Source: Pseudomonas peradeniyensis (GTDB taxonomy: Bacteria; Pseudomonadota; Gammaproteobacteria; Pseudomonadales; Pseudomonadaceae). Taken from it: 64,000 nucleotides of DNA. Shown one piece after another: positions 28,290 through 37,799 of this stretch; the first letter of the stretch is position 1; the number at the start of each line of letters is the position of its first letter. The position numbers and the translations under genes are program-made. The DNA lies in NCBI RefSeq assembly GCF_014268935.2, contig NZ_JABWRJ020000002.1, positions 124,001 to 188,000 on the forward strand. The letters are read 5' to 3'. The notes below the pieces were generated by a model that saw nothing but the letters and a program-made list of their open reading frames with translations, ran no database searches and was not told the origin of the DNA.

Positions 28290-29588
28290 CTAGCCTCGGC
28301 ACCATTGCGCGGGGTCGGTGGGCCGGCCCTGCTGGCGAATCGCGAAGTACAGGCCGGCGTTGTCCTGACCACCGCTGTCGCCGACGGTGGAGATGGCATC
28401 GCCGGCCTTGACGATGTCGCCGGCGCTCTTGAGCAGGCTCTGGTTGTGGCCGTACAGGCTCAGGTAGCCATTGCCATGGTCGAGAATGACCAGAAGTCCA
28501 GCGCCGCGCAACCAGTCGGCGAACACCACGCGCCCGCCGTGCACGGCGCGCACCTGGGTGCCGGCGCTGGCGCCGATCATCACCCCGTCCCACTTGGCCC
28601 GGGCATCGCCACCGCGGGTATCGCCGAAACGTGCCAGCAATCGACCATTGACCGGCCATGGAAGTTTGCCCCGGGCCGCAGAAAAAGCGCCGCCGTAGCT
28701 GGCGCCATCGCTGGAAACCACCGGGCCAAGGGTGGTGCGGGCCTTTTTCGGCGCCTCCTCAGGCTCCTGGGCACGGGCCGCCGCGGCCAGGGCCTGTTCC
28801 TTGCGGCGTTTCTCTTCTTCCTGCCTGGCCAGCAGGGCGCGCTGGCGCGCTTCCTCGGCCTCGCGGGCCTGGCGGGCCAGGGTTTCCTCGATGGTCTTGA
28901 GCACCTTGCCCAGGTCGGCCTGGTCCTGCTCGCGGCTCTGCAGCTTCTGGTCGCGCTCTTTCATGTCGCTGTTGAGCTTGGCCAGCACCTGCTGGCGCTT
29001 GTCGCGCTCGGCCACCAGCGCTTGGCGACGGCCGTCGAGGTCGGCGCGTTGGGTCAGCAGCTGTTCCTGCTGGCGGGCGATGTCCTGCTCGACGTTGGCC
29101 AACTGGCGCAGGGTCTCGTTGAAGGCGCGCAACTGATCCATGCGTGCCTTGCTGAGGTAGTCGTAATAGGTGAGGGTGCGAGCGAACTTCTCGGGGTTCT
29201 GCTGGTTCAGCAGCAGCTTGAGGTATTCCTCGCGGCCATTGTTCTGGTAGGCCGAACGGGCCTGGATGGCAATCAGGCGTTGCTGTTCAACGCGGGCGCT
29301 CTGGAGTTTTTTTTTCTCGTGATCAAGGCGCTCCAGCTCGCCCTCGGTCTTTTTTAGTTCTTGCTGCAGTGCCTCCACCTGTTTCTCGAGGGTGCCGATG
29401 TCGGTCTCGGTGGACTTGAGGTCTTTCTGCACGCCGGCTTTCTCCTCCTGGAGCTTGCCCAGCATCTTCTTCAGCTCGGCGATGTCCTGGCGGGTGGCGT
29501 CCAGCTGCTGCTGGGTCTGCGCGCGCTCGTCGGCGAAGGCCGGGGTGAGCAGGCATGACAGGGCTAGTAAGAAGAGGGCGCGGAGCAT
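28290..29588 (-). CDS. envC: Murein hydrolase activator EnvC (LytM domain)
   Basis: A 432-residue periplasmic protein: signal peptide to about residue 19 (LTPAFA), a long coiled coil at about 20-260 rich in Glu, Gln, Lys and Arg, then a C-terminal LytM/M23 domain. The usual metal-binding histidines are replaced (LYFAIRQQG in place of LHFEIR), so it should activate amidases and not cleave murein itself. With FtsEX it turns on AmiA/AmiB-type amidases at the division septum. The ATG at MLRALFLLAL gives a proper signal peptide; the longer open frame runs back into the gpmI terminator. Confidence 0.9.
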   Translation of the reverse strand: MLRALFLLALSCLLTPAFADERAQTQQQLDATRQDIAELKKMLGKLQEEKAGVQKDLKSTETDIGTLEKQVEALQQELKKTEGELERLDHEKKKLQSARVEQQRLIAIQARSAYQNNGREEYLKLLLNQQNPEKFARTLTYYDYLSKARMDQLRAFNETLRQLANVEQDIARQQEQLLTQRADLDGRRQALVAERDKRQQVLAKLNSDMKERDQKLQSREQDQADLGKVLKTIEETLARQAREAEEARQRALLARQEEEKRRKEQALAAAARAQEPEEAPKKARTTLGPVVSSDGASYGGAFSAARGKLPWPVNGRLLARFGDTRGGDARAKWDGVMIGASAGTQVRAVHGGRVVFADWLRGAGLLVILDHGNGYLSLYGHNQSLLKSAGDIVKAGDAISTVGDSGGQDNAGLYFAIRQQGRPTDPAQWCRG

Positions 29589-29642
29589 GGGGTTTGGCGT
29601 ACCGGGGATGGAGACTGGCCTAGTATGCCCTTGCGGGCCTGC

Positions 29643-29679
29643 AAAAAAAACGCCCCGCGGCATGTGCAGCGGGGCGTTG
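29643..29679 (-). terminator. Terminator after gpmI
   Basis: Read on the minus strand, ACGCCCCGCTGCACATGCCGCGGGGCGT is followed by a run of eight T. It ends the gpmI transcript and separates it from envC downstream. Confidence 0.85.
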
Positions 29680-29713
29680 GTCTGGAAATCATGCGTAAAT
29701 GTCGTCGCAACAC

Positions 29714-29769
29714 GCGTGGGAGCGGGCTTGCCCCGCGATTGCATTCGCGGGGCAAGCCCGCTCCCACGC
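29714..29769. repeat. REP pair downstream of gpmI
   Basis: Two complete REP units, inverted and nearly perfect: GCGTGGGAGCGGGCTTGCCC with CGCGA, then TCGCGGGGCAAGCCCGCTCC with CACGC, separated by about six bases. It lies between the gpmI stop and its terminator. Confidence 0.9.
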
Positions 29770-29774
29770 AGTGA

Positions 29775-31310
29775 TTACAGGTCGACCAGGATCGAAGTAC
29801 CGGTCATCTCGACTGGTTTTTCCAGCCCCAGCAGCTTGAGCATGGTCGGCGCTACATCGGCCAGCACGCCGCCTTCGCGGACCTTGACCTGGCGCTTGCC
29901 GACATAGATGAATGGCACCGGTTCGCTGGTATGGGCGGTGTGCGCCTGGCCGGTGCACTCGTCTTCCATCTGCTCGACGTTGCCGTGGTCGGCGGTGATC
30001 AGCGCTTCGCCGCCGACCTTGTCCAGGGCCTCGACGATACGGCCGACGCAGACGTCCAGGGCCTCGACGGCCTTGACCGCCGCTTCGAACACGCCGGTGT
30101 GGCCGACCATGTCGCCGTTGGCATAGTTGACCACGATCACGTCATAACGCTGCTGCTCGATGGCCTCGACGATGCGGTCGGTGACCTCGGGAGCGTTCAT
30201 TTCCGGCTGCAGGTCGTAGGTGGCGACTTTCGGCGACGGGATCAGGATGCGCTCTTCGCCTTCGAACGGCTCTTCACGACCACCGGAGAAGAAGAAGGTG
30301 ACATGCGCGTACTTCTCGGTTTCGGCGATACGCAGCTGGGTCTTGCCGTTTTTCGCCAGGTATTCGCCCAGGACATTGTCCAGACTGGACGGGGCAAACG
30401 CGGCTGGCGCCGGAATTTTCGCCGAATACTGGGTCAGGCCGATGTACGCCGCCAGCTTGGGCAGGCGTGCCCGTGGGAATTCGTTGAAGTCCGGCTCGAC
30501 GAGTGCCCGGGACAGCTCACGGGCACGGTCGGCGCGGAAGTTCATGAAGATGACCGCGTCGCCATCCTCGACCTTGACGGCTTCACCAATGCGCGTGGCC
30601 TTGACGAACTCGTCGTTCTCTTCGCGGGCGTAGGCGGCTTGCAGGCCTGCAAGGGCGCTGTCGGCGGTGTATTCGGCGGCGCTGTCGACGATCAGGTTGT
30701 AGGCGGCGCTGACGCGGTCCCAGCGGTTGTCGCGGTCCATGGCATAGTAGCGGCCGATCAGGCTGGCGATGCGGCCCTTGCCCAGGCGGGCGAAGGTGGC
30801 GTCGAGCAGTTCGATCGATGACTGGGCGCTGCGCGGCGGGGTGTCGCGGCCGTCGAGGAAGGCGTGCAGGTAGATCTTCTCGGCGCCACGCTGCGCGGCC
30901 AGCTCGGCCATGGCGATCAGGTGGTCCTGGTGGCTGTGCACGCCGCCGTCGGAGAGCAGGCCGAGGATGTGCACGGCCTTGCCGGCGCCGACGGCCTTGT
31001 CCACCGCGCCGCCGAGCACGGGGTTCTCGAAGAACTCGCCGTCACGGATGGCCTTGGTCACCCGGGTGAAGTCCTGGTACACCACGCGGCCGGCGCCGAG
31101 GTTCATGTGACCGACTTCGGAGTTGCCCATCTGCCCGTCGGGCAGCCCCACGTCCATGCCGGAGCCGGAGATCAGGCCATGCGGCTGGGTGGCGCGCAGG
31201 CGGTCGTAGACCGGCGTGTTGGCCGCGAAGATGGCGTTGTATTCGGGGCTTTCGCTGTGACCGAAGCCATCCAGGATGATCAGGACCAGGGGTTTAGGCG
31301 TACTCGTCAT
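29775..31310 (-). CDS. gpmI: 2,3-bisphosphoglycerate-independent phosphoglycerate mutase
   Basis: A 511-residue Mn2+-dependent mutase interconverting 3- and 2-phosphoglycerate in the cytoplasm. The alkaline-phosphatase-fold metal sites are clear: [11 protein letters not shown] at the start, the phosphoserine nucleophile in [15 protein letters not shown] (Ser64), [15 protein letters not shown], and the C-terminal [13 protein letters not shown] and [11 protein letters not shown]. Two ATG codons are adjacent (31313 and 31310); I chose the second because it gives the usual MTSTPKPL start and 511 residues. It is transcribed alone, divergently from the rhodanese gene. Confidence 0.97.
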   Translation of the reverse strand: MTSTPKPLVLIILDGFGHSESPEYNAIFAANTPVYDRLRATQPHGLISGSGMDVGLPDGQMGNSEVGHMNLGAGRVVYQDFTRVTKAIRDGEFFENPVLGGAVDKAVGAGKAVHILGLLSDGGVHSHQDHLIAMAELAAQRGAEKIYLHAFLDGRDTPPRSAQSSIELLDATFARLGKGRIASLIGRYYAMDRDNRWDRVSAAYNLIVDSAAEYTADSALAGLQAAYAREENDEFVKATRIGEAVKVEDGDAVIFMNFRADRARELSRALVEPDFNEFPRARLPKLAAYIGLTQYSAKIPAPAAFAPSSLDNVLGEYLAKNGKTQLRIAETEKYAHVTFFFSGGREEPFEGEERILIPSPKVATYDLQPEMNAPEVTDRIVEAIEQQRYDVIVVNYANGDMVGHTGVFEAAVKAVEALDVCVGRIVEALDKVGGEALITADHGNVEQMEDECTGQAHTAHTSEPVPFIYVGKRQVKVREGGVLADVAPTMLKLLGLEKPVEMTGTSILVDL

Positions 31311-31516
31311 CAATCAAACTCACGGTTGTTCAAAGATGATAAAGACACGCATTTTAGGGCAAATCCGCCAGCGACGGCGAATATTCCTCCCCTTGCCCGA
31401 CAGGCGCGGTCAGGCATGCAACATGAAGACGCGTTTGCCGCCAGCCCAGTGGGCTTTGGCGGTCATGGGGCGCTGTGTATACTGGCCGCCATTTTCAATC
31501 GCCTGGAACACCCCTG

Positions 31517-31930
31517 ATGGTTGCTCACCTGATTCAATTCGCGACAGATCACTACATCCTGGTGGCCATTTTCGTCGTCCTGCTGGTCCTGCTGCTGATC
31601 AACGAAGTCCGCCGTGGCGGCCAGAGCCTGAGCAACGGCCAGCTGACCGCCCTGGTCAACGCCGACAAGGCCGTGGTGATCGATATCCGTACCGCCAAGG
31701 AATACTCGGCCGGGCATATCGTCGGTGCGCTGAACATTCCGCAGGACAAAGTCGCCGGCCGCATGAGCGAGCTGGAAAAACACAAAGAGAAGACCCTGAT
31801 CGTCGTCGACGCGATGGGCCAGCAGTCCGGCACCCTGTGCCGCGAGCTGCTCAAGGCTGGTTACACTGCCGCCAAGCTCAGCGGTGGCGTTTCCAGCTGG
31901 AAAGCCGATAACCTGCCCCTGGTGAAGTGA
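31517..31930 (+). CDS. Membrane-anchored rhodanese-like protein (YibN type)
   Basis: A 137-residue protein with one membrane helix at residues about 13-29 (YILVAIFVVLLVLLLIN) and a cytoplasmic rhodanese domain (AVVIDIRTAKEYSAGHIVGA). The active-site loop reads VDAMGQQSG where sulfurtransferases have Cys in a CxxGxR-like loop, so it is probably not a sulfurtransferase; Cys111 (GTLCREL) lies after the loop. It is the first gene of the rhodanese-grxC-secB cluster, one base before grxC. The conserved position next to a glutaredoxin and SecB suggests a redox or export-related adaptor role, but that is inference. Confidence 0.85.
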   Translation: MVAHLIQFATDHYILVAIFVVLLVLLLINEVRRGGQSLSNGQLTALVNADKAVVIDIRTAKEYSAGHIVGALNIPQDKVAGRMSELEKHKEKTLIVVDAMGQQSGTLCRELLKAGYTAAKLSGGVSSWKADNLPLVK

Positions 31931-31931
31931 T

Positions 31932-32186
31932 ATGAAGCCCGTCATCGTCTATTCCAGCGACTACTGCCCCTACTGCATGCGCGCCAAATACCTGCTCGAG
32001 AGCAAGGGCGTGGCGTTCGAGGAGATCAAGGTCGACGGCAAGCCCCAGGTTCGCGCCGAAATGAGCCAGAAGGCCGGCCGTACCTCGGTGCCGCAGATCT
32101 GGATCGGCAGCACGCACGTCGGTGGATGCGATGACCTCTATGCCCTGGAGCGCGCGGGCAAGCTCGACGCGCTGCTGGCGGCCTGA
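31932..32186 (+). CDS. grxC: Glutaredoxin 3
   Basis: An 84-residue glutathione-dependent disulfide reductase. The dithiol active site CPYC is at residues 12-15, the cis-proline TSVPQIWIG forms the glutathione-binding strand, and GGCDDL closes the site. Length and motifs are those of GrxC. It starts one base after the rhodanese stop and lies 39 bases before secB, so the three form an operon. Confidence 0.97.
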   Translation: MKPVIVYSSDYCPYCMRAKYLLESKGVAFEEIKVDGKPQVRAEMSQKAGRTSVPQIWIGSTHVGGCDDLYALERAGKLDALLAA

Positions 32187-32225
32187 TTCGCACTGCATTC
32201 AAGAACATTAGGAAAAGGATCTGCC

Positions 32226-32708
32226 ATGACCGAGCAACAGACCAACGGCGCCACTGACGCCACCGCCCCACAATTCTCCCTGCAGCGCATCTACGTGCGC
32301 GATCTGTCGTTCGAGGCCCCGAAAAGCCCGCAGATCTTCCGCCAGCAGTGGGAGCCGAGCGTCTCGCTGGACCTGAACACCCGCCAGAAAGCCCTGGAAG
32401 GCGACTTCCACGAAGTCGTGCTGACCCTGTCGGTGACCGTCAAGAACGGCGACGAAGTGGCCTTCATCGCCGAAGTGCAGCAGGCCGGCATCTTCCTGAT
32501 CGCCAACCTGGACGCGGCCTCGATGAGCCACACCCTCGGCGCGTTCTGCCCGAACATCCTGTTCCCGTACGCCCGCGAGACCCTGGACAGCCTGGTGACC
32601 CGCGGCTCGTTCCCGGCGCTGATGCTGTCGCCGGTCAACTTCGACGCCCTGTACGCGCAAGAAATGCAGCGCATGCAGGAAGCCGGTGAAGTGCCGACCG
32701 TGCAGTAA
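32226..32708 (+). CDS. secB: Protein-export chaperone SecB
   Basis: A 160-residue cytoplasmic chaperone that holds preproteins unfolded and hands them to SecA. The conserved blocks [44 protein letters not shown] and [15 protein letters not shown] are all present, and the length is normal. An AGGAAAAGG ribosome-site region precedes the ATG. It is the last gene of the operon, closed by a strong terminator at 32722. Confidence 0.98.
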   Translation: MTEQQTNGATDATAPQFSLQRIYVRDLSFEAPKSPQIFRQQWEPSVSLDLNTRQKALEGDFHEVVLTLSVTVKNGDEVAFIAEVQQAGIFLIANLDAASMSHTLGAFCPNILFPYARETLDSLVTRGSFPALMLSPVNFDALYAQEMQRMQEAGEVPTVQ

Positions 32709-32721
32709 TCGCTGTAACAAG

Positions 32722-32749
32722 AAAGGGCGACTTCGGTCGCCCTTTTTTG
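32722..32749 (+). terminator. Terminator after secB
   Basis: AAAGGGCGAC-TTCG-GTCGCCCTTTTTT: a ten-pair stem with a UUCG tetraloop and six T, 13 bases after the secB stop. A-rich bases on the left also allow weak function for the convergent trmL transcript. Confidence 0.92.
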
Positions 32750-32773
32750 TTCGTCTTTTAGCAAGGCTTAGCT

Positions 32774-32814
32774 TCGTGGGAGCGGCGGTGCGCCGATGCG
32801 ACTTGCCCCGCGAT
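32774..32814. repeat. Single REP-like unit between secB and trmL
   Basis: CGTGGGAGCGGCGGTGCGCC followed by GATGCGACTTGCCCCGCGAT. This is the 'GGCG..GACTTGCCCCGCGAT' hybrid variant also present near hutD-hutU and after hutH. Confidence 0.65.
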
Positions 32815-32822
32815 AGGCCCTT

Positions 32823-33278
32823 TCAGGCAAACCCCTGCTGCCGCCACGCCTCGTACACCGTCACCGCCACGGTATTGGACAGGTTCAGGCTCCGGCACCC
32901 CGGCCGCATCGGCAGGCGCAGGCGCTGCTCGGGTGGCAGGCTGTCCAGCACCTCGGCCGGCAGGCCACGGCTTTCAGGCCCGAACAGGAAAGCATCGCCA
33001 GGTAGGTACTCGACCTCATGGAACGGGTGCGAGCCCTTGGTGGTGAAGGCGAACAGCCTTGGCTGATTCAGGCTTTCCAGGCATTCGGCCAGGCTCTGGT
33101 GACGCTTGAGCGTGGCATACTCGTGGTAGTCCAGCCCTGCCCGGCGCAGGCGCTTGTCGTCCAGTTCGAAGCCGATCGGCTCGATCAGGTGCAGGTCGCA
33201 GCCGCTGTTGGCGCACAGGCGGATGATGTTGCCGGTATTCGGCGGAATTTCTGGTTGAAAAAGGATGACGTGAAACAT
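32823..33278 (-). CDS. trmL: tRNA (cytidine/uridine-34 2'-O)-methyltransferase TrmL
   Basis: A 151-residue SPOUT-fold enzyme that methylates the 2'-OH of the wobble base in tRNA-Leu isoacceptors. It begins canonically (MFHVILFQPEIPPNTGNIIR), and the knot motifs LFGPESRGLP and the C-terminal LRLPMRPGCRSLNLSNTVAV are intact. A GGAG lies six bases before the ATG. Unusually, that ATG (33278-33276) overlaps the ATG of the divergent gene (33277-33279) by two bases, so each gene's ribosome site lies inside the other's coding sequence. Confidence 0.95.
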   Translation of the reverse strand: MFHVILFQPEIPPNTGNIIRLCANSGCDLHLIEPIGFELDDKRLRRAGLDYHEYATLKRHQSLAECLESLNQPRLFAFTTKGSHPFHEVEYLPGDAFLFGPESRGLPAEVLDSLPPEQRLRLPMRPGCRSLNLSNTVAVTVYEAWRQQGFA

Positions 33279-33714
33279 GCACGGCTCCAAGCATGAAGAT
33301 GACGGGCATTCTACCCCCGAACCCGACCCGCGTTCGAAGGCCTTCCCGCGGGTGATCCTGTCGCTGGCGATTGTCGGGCTGATGGTCGGCATGATGATCG
33401 GGCGTTTGACCACCCCGGAAGAACGGGTGCTCGAGCAGGTGCAGGTGGTGCAGGATGGCCTGGACCTGTGGTTCAACGAAGAGCCCAAGCTGCATGGCGA
33501 GAACGTCCAGGGCACCGTGGCCATCGTGTTCGAGGCCCAGGGCAAGACCCAGCGGGGTCAGCTGACGCTGCAGGACAAACCGGTGGGCTGGCGCCTGCAG
33601 AAGAGCGAGGAGGGGCTGGTGCTGACCGTGGTGGCCGCCCGCCCCCTGCGCGGCGAGTGGAACGCGACGGAGGACGCGGGGCGCTGGCGGGTGCAGGTGA
33701 GGCTGCACGAATAA
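33277..33714 (+). CDS. Small single-pass membrane protein, function unknown
   Basis: A 145-residue protein I do not recognise. A charged N-terminal tail of about 25 residues is followed by one membrane helix (VILSLAIVGLMVGMMIG, about 26-42). The remaining 100 residues contain strand-like segments (GTVAIVFEAQGK, GQLTLQDKPVGWRL, GLVLTVVAAR) and a short heptad-like stretch (EERVLEQVQVVQDGL). The topology suggests an N-terminus in the cytoplasm and a periplasmic beta-rich domain. Start: ATG with AAGGA about 11 bases upstream; it diverges from trmL with overlapping start codons. A later start would remove the membrane helix. Codon use is normal for the genome. Confidence 0.7.
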   Translation: MHGSKHEDDGHSTPEPDPRSKAFPRVILSLAIVGLMVGMMIGRLTTPEERVLEQVQVVQDGLDLWFNEEPKLHGENVQGTVAIVFEAQGKTQRGQLTLQDKPVGWRLQKSEEGLVLTVVAARPLRGEWNATEDAGRWRVQVRLHE

Positions 33715-33819
33715 AAGAGGGGATTTCCCGGCCTGCCTGTACCAGGGTCCCCGAAACTGCGCGATTGCAAAGTAAAGAGGGGGTATCCCGGCCTGCCTGT
33801 ACCGAGGCCCCCGAAACTG
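33713..33819. repeat. Two-copy tandem repeat with exact 60-bp period
   Basis: Copy 1 (33713-33759) and copy 2 (33773-33819) share TCCCGGCCTGCCTGTACC and CCCCGAAACTG plus a preceding AAAGAGGGG, spaced exactly 60 bases. Each copy can pair GGCCT with AGGCC or a similar core. The repeat begins in the stop codon of the membrane-protein gene. It is not a REP and I do not recognise the family. Confidence 0.75.
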
Positions 33820-34046
33820 GAGATACGGTGGATTAAGCAGAGAGTGTGCCAGCTTCATATTCCCCCATGAGTATTGAGGTCGGGGCAATTTCCTTTGCAG
33901 GTTTTTAACGGTGTAGCGCCCTGCGGCGGTGCACGCGGCACAGGATCGGTGCGCACTTACCTGTTCTCGGCCTGGTAAAAATGTCAGTTTCTGTTCTGTC
34001 GCTGTGCTGTTAGCGTGATGGCAAGGACTACGGAGGAGTCAAGGCG
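33820..34046. other. AT-richer region before the Rhs gene
   Basis: About 230 bases with no gene that I can support, lower in GC than the flanks. A ribosome site GGAGG lies at 34032-34036. A promoter is likely in the stretch around 33980-34015, but no consensus pair is convincing. The compositional drop begins here and continues through the Rhs gene. Confidence 0.5.
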
Positions 34047-34889
34047 GTGGCATACTTGGCGCTGTGTGACAGGCAACGCTCGTCACTGGGAATGGCTGCC
34101 GTTTCCCGAGCGTACTCACCTTATGGGCTGACGGCAGGCGCGTCGGATTCTCTGCTTGGTTATTGCGGTCAGCCCATGGATCCCATGATGGCCACTTATT
34201 TTCTGGGAAATGGTCATCGTCTCTATAGCCCTAGGCTGATGCGCCTGTACTCGCCGGATCGCCTGAGTCCATTTGCTGCAGGAGGCATCAACGGATACGC
34301 CTATTGCAGTGGAGACCCGATCAACCGTCATGATCCCTCTGGGCAGGACTGGAGCCTGATTAAGGATCTTGCCATCGGGATTTTTTCGTTCTGGAAATCG
34401 GCTGAGACCAATTACAAGCGGTTCGAAAAAGGTGCCAAGCTGGCAGAGAAGAAAAGATTGAACCCTCATGATATGAAAATTCAACAGGAGCCTGGTCCCA
34501 GTGTGCTTGTCACGACACTGAATTGGACGGCTCAAGTGGGTGGGGGTTACACCATTGGATTGGTGGTGCTCAAAATGCTTGGAATAACGATCACTCCCGA
34601 GGTCATGAACATAATGTCCTCTGCCACAGGTCTGCAGGCGGTACTCGCTTACGTCGCGGCACGACGGGAAAATCGCATGAGAAAAGACAAGACCTCTGAC
34701 AATATCGCACGGCAAATTGGCTCGCTAGAGCATGACGCAGCCGTTATCGCGATATTCCTTCATACCCGAGCTGCTATCAATGCGGGCGGTGCCGAGCCTG
34801 CATGGCAAAACGGTCCAGGGGTTTTCCACGCTTCCTCCATTGATGAGACTGATTATCGAACTTGGAGCCACTCCCAGGCCCAAAGCTAG
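34047..34889 (+). CDS. Orphan Rhs-repeat-associated core protein with variable C-terminal tail
   Basis: A 280-residue protein beginning at GTG (34047) after CGGAGGAG. Residues about 37-101 are the Rhs-associated core (LLGYCGQPMDP, YFLGNGHRLYSPRLMRLYSPD, SPFAAGGINGYAYCSGDPIN, HDPSG), the conserved block that precedes the polymorphic toxin tail. The usual DPxTGxY reads DPMMATY. Residues about 102-280 match nothing I know; they contain a hydrophobic helix (GGYTIGLVVLKMLGITI). There is no large Rhs shell, PAAR or VgrG gene nearby and no immunity gene follows: a hairpin terminator comes at 34966. Lower GC and rarer codons than the neighbours suggest transfer. It could be a displaced Rhs tip or a free-standing short Rhs protein. 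Confidence 0.75.
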   Translation: MAYLALCDRQRSSLGMAAVSRAYSPYGLTAGASDSLLGYCGQPMDPMMATYFLGNGHRLYSPRLMRLYSPDRLSPFAAGGINGYAYCSGDPINRHDPSGQDWSLIKDLAIGIFSFWKSAETNYKRFEKGAKLAEKKRLNPHDMKIQQEPGPSVLVTTLNWTAQVGGGYTIGLVVLKMLGITITPEVMNIMSSATGLQAVLAYVAARRENRMRKDKTSDNIARQIGSLEHDAAVIAIFLHTRAAINAGGAEPAWQNGPGVFHASSIDETDYRTWSHSQAQS

Positions 34890-34965
34890 AATGGGCAACC
34901 GAAGTAGCTACGTGGTGGAGAACGTTGGGTTCGATACGCACCAATCCCGATAGAGCCAGGTTACT

Positions 34966-35016
34966 ACAGCGCCTCGTAGCTGTTACCGCGGCACGCGGCT
35001 ACGAGGCGCTGTTTGT
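34966..35016. terminator. Long-stem hairpin terminator between rhs and ntrC
   Basis: A perfect 15-bp stem (ACAGCGCCTCGTAGC with GCTACGAGGCGCTGT) with a 17-base loop, followed by TTGTCTT. It separates the convergent Rhs and ntrC genes and probably serves both. Confidence 0.75.
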
Positions 35017-35026
35017 CTTGCTGTGA

Positions 35027-36459
<1,433 letters not shown>

Positions 36460-36463
<4 letters not shown>

Positions 36464-37545
36464 GGGGCGGTGGCTCCTTGTTCCAGGGGCAGGTAGATCG
36501 AGAAGGTGGTGTGGCCGGGGTGGCTCTCGCACTCGATCAGGCCCTGGTGCTGGCTGATGATGTTCTGGGTGATGGCCAGGCCCAGCCCGGTACCGTCCGG
36601 ACGGCCACTGACCATGGGGTAGAAGAGGGTGTCCTGCAGTTCCGCTGGGATGCCGGGGCCGTTGTCGACGATCTCGATCCTGGCGACCAGGCGGTGACGG
36701 ACATGGCCGATGGTGAACTGGCGCACGGCGCGGCTGCGCAGGGTGATGCGGCCCAGGCGCAGCTCGTTCTGCCCGCCGATGGCCTGCATGGCGTTGCGCA
36801 CGATGTTGAGCACGGCCTGGATCATCTGCTCACGGTCGATCAGCACGTCCGGCAGGCTCGGGTCGTAGTCGCGCACCAAGGTGATGCAACCCTGGCTCTC
36901 GGCGTCGACCAGGCTGCACACGCGCTCGAGCACTTCGTGGATGTTGGTCATGGCCAGCGACGGCAGCTTGTTCGAGCCGAGCATGCGGTCGACCAGGTTA
37001 CGCAGGCGGTCGGCTTCCTCGATGATCACGTTGGTGTAGTCGCGCAGGCTCTCTTCCGGCAGTTCGCGGGCCAGCAGCTGGGCCGCGCCGCGGATGCCGC
37101 CGAGGGGGTTCTTGATCTCGTGGGCCAGGCCGCGCACCAGCATCTTGGTGGTCTCCTGCTTGCTCAGCTGGGCCTCTTCCTTGGTGATGCGCAGCAGGCG
37201 GTCGCGCGGGTGCACCTCCAGCAACAGCAGGGTCTGGCCCAGGTGCAGGATGGGGGTGACGGCATAGTCGACGGTGATGGTCTGGCCGGTCAGCGAGGTC
37301 AGCTGCGCTTCACGCTTGGTGAACGGGTGCGCCTGCTCCACCGCCTGGCGCAACGAATTGAGCGCCTCGGTCGATTCGGTGAACAGCTCGCTGATGAACT
37401 GCCCGTGGCTGCGCTGGCCGCTGACGGCCAGCAGCATCTCCGCCGCCGGGTTCATGTACTCCAGGCGCAGTTCAGAATTGAGCAACAGCGTGGCCGTGGT
37501 CAGGTTGTCCAGGAGCAGACGGTGCTGTGCATCGCTGATGGTCAT
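36460..37545 (-). CDS. ntrB: Nitrogen sensor histidine kinase/phosphatase NtrB
   Basis: A 361-residue soluble two-component kinase. A PAS domain is at about 10-110 (TATLLLNSELRLEYMNPAAE), the H box RGLAHEIKNPLGG has phospho-His142, and the ATPase domain shows the N box (LNIVRNAMQAI), EIVDNGPGIP and GTGLGLAIT. It phosphorylates or dephosphorylates NtrC according to PII. It is translationally coupled to ntrC. Upstream lie a possible sigma-54 promoter (37632-37647) and an NtrC-type site (37776-37790), suggesting nitrogen-responsive autoregulation. Confidence 0.97.
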
Positions 37546-37631
37546 AAGGCGTCGTTGACCTCTTTTGGCACAGTGGCGCCCAAGAGCTCGGGCCTGGGGC
37601 GCGCACGGAAGAGTGCTGGATGCAGTGAAAA

Positions 37632-37647
37632 TGCAAGAACCAAACCA
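37632..37647 (-). promoter_or_regulatory. Possible sigma-54 promoter of ntrBC
   Basis: On the minus strand TTGGTTTGGTTCTTGCAT has the invariant GG-N10-GC spacing and a perfect -12 TTGCA, but a weak -24 (TGGTTT, consensus TGGCAC). It lies about 90 bases upstream of the ntrB start. Confidence 0.45.
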
Positions 37648-37775
37648 AGGCTCCGAAAAGAAGCGGAAAATCCGGATAAAGACCGGGAATTGCGCGAATT
37701 CGAGCCATAAAGCCCTGGTTTATCGATTCTTGTGACCCAAATTGGGATGCATGATGGGGCGTGTCGCTCAGTCAT

Positions 37776-37790
37776 GCACCAATATGGAGC
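37776..37790. promoter_or_regulatory. NtrC-type binding site upstream of ntrB
   Basis: GCACCAATATGGAGC matches GCAC-N7-GTGC with one mismatch in the right half. It is about 145 bases from the putative ntrB sigma-54 promoter, a normal enhancer distance, and lies just beyond the stop of the chorismate mutase gene. Confidence 0.6.
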
Positions 37791-37799
37791 ATAGGGCGG

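Noticed and set aside
28290..29588. EnvC considered as an active M23 endopeptidase
   Set aside because: The metal-binding histidine of the HxH motif is replaced (LYFAIR), so it fits the amidase-activator role.
34732..34953. Short frame overlapping the end of the Rhs gene, considered as an immunity gene
   Set aside because: It lies mostly inside the Rhs gene in another frame, with no ribosome site and no plausible protein pattern.
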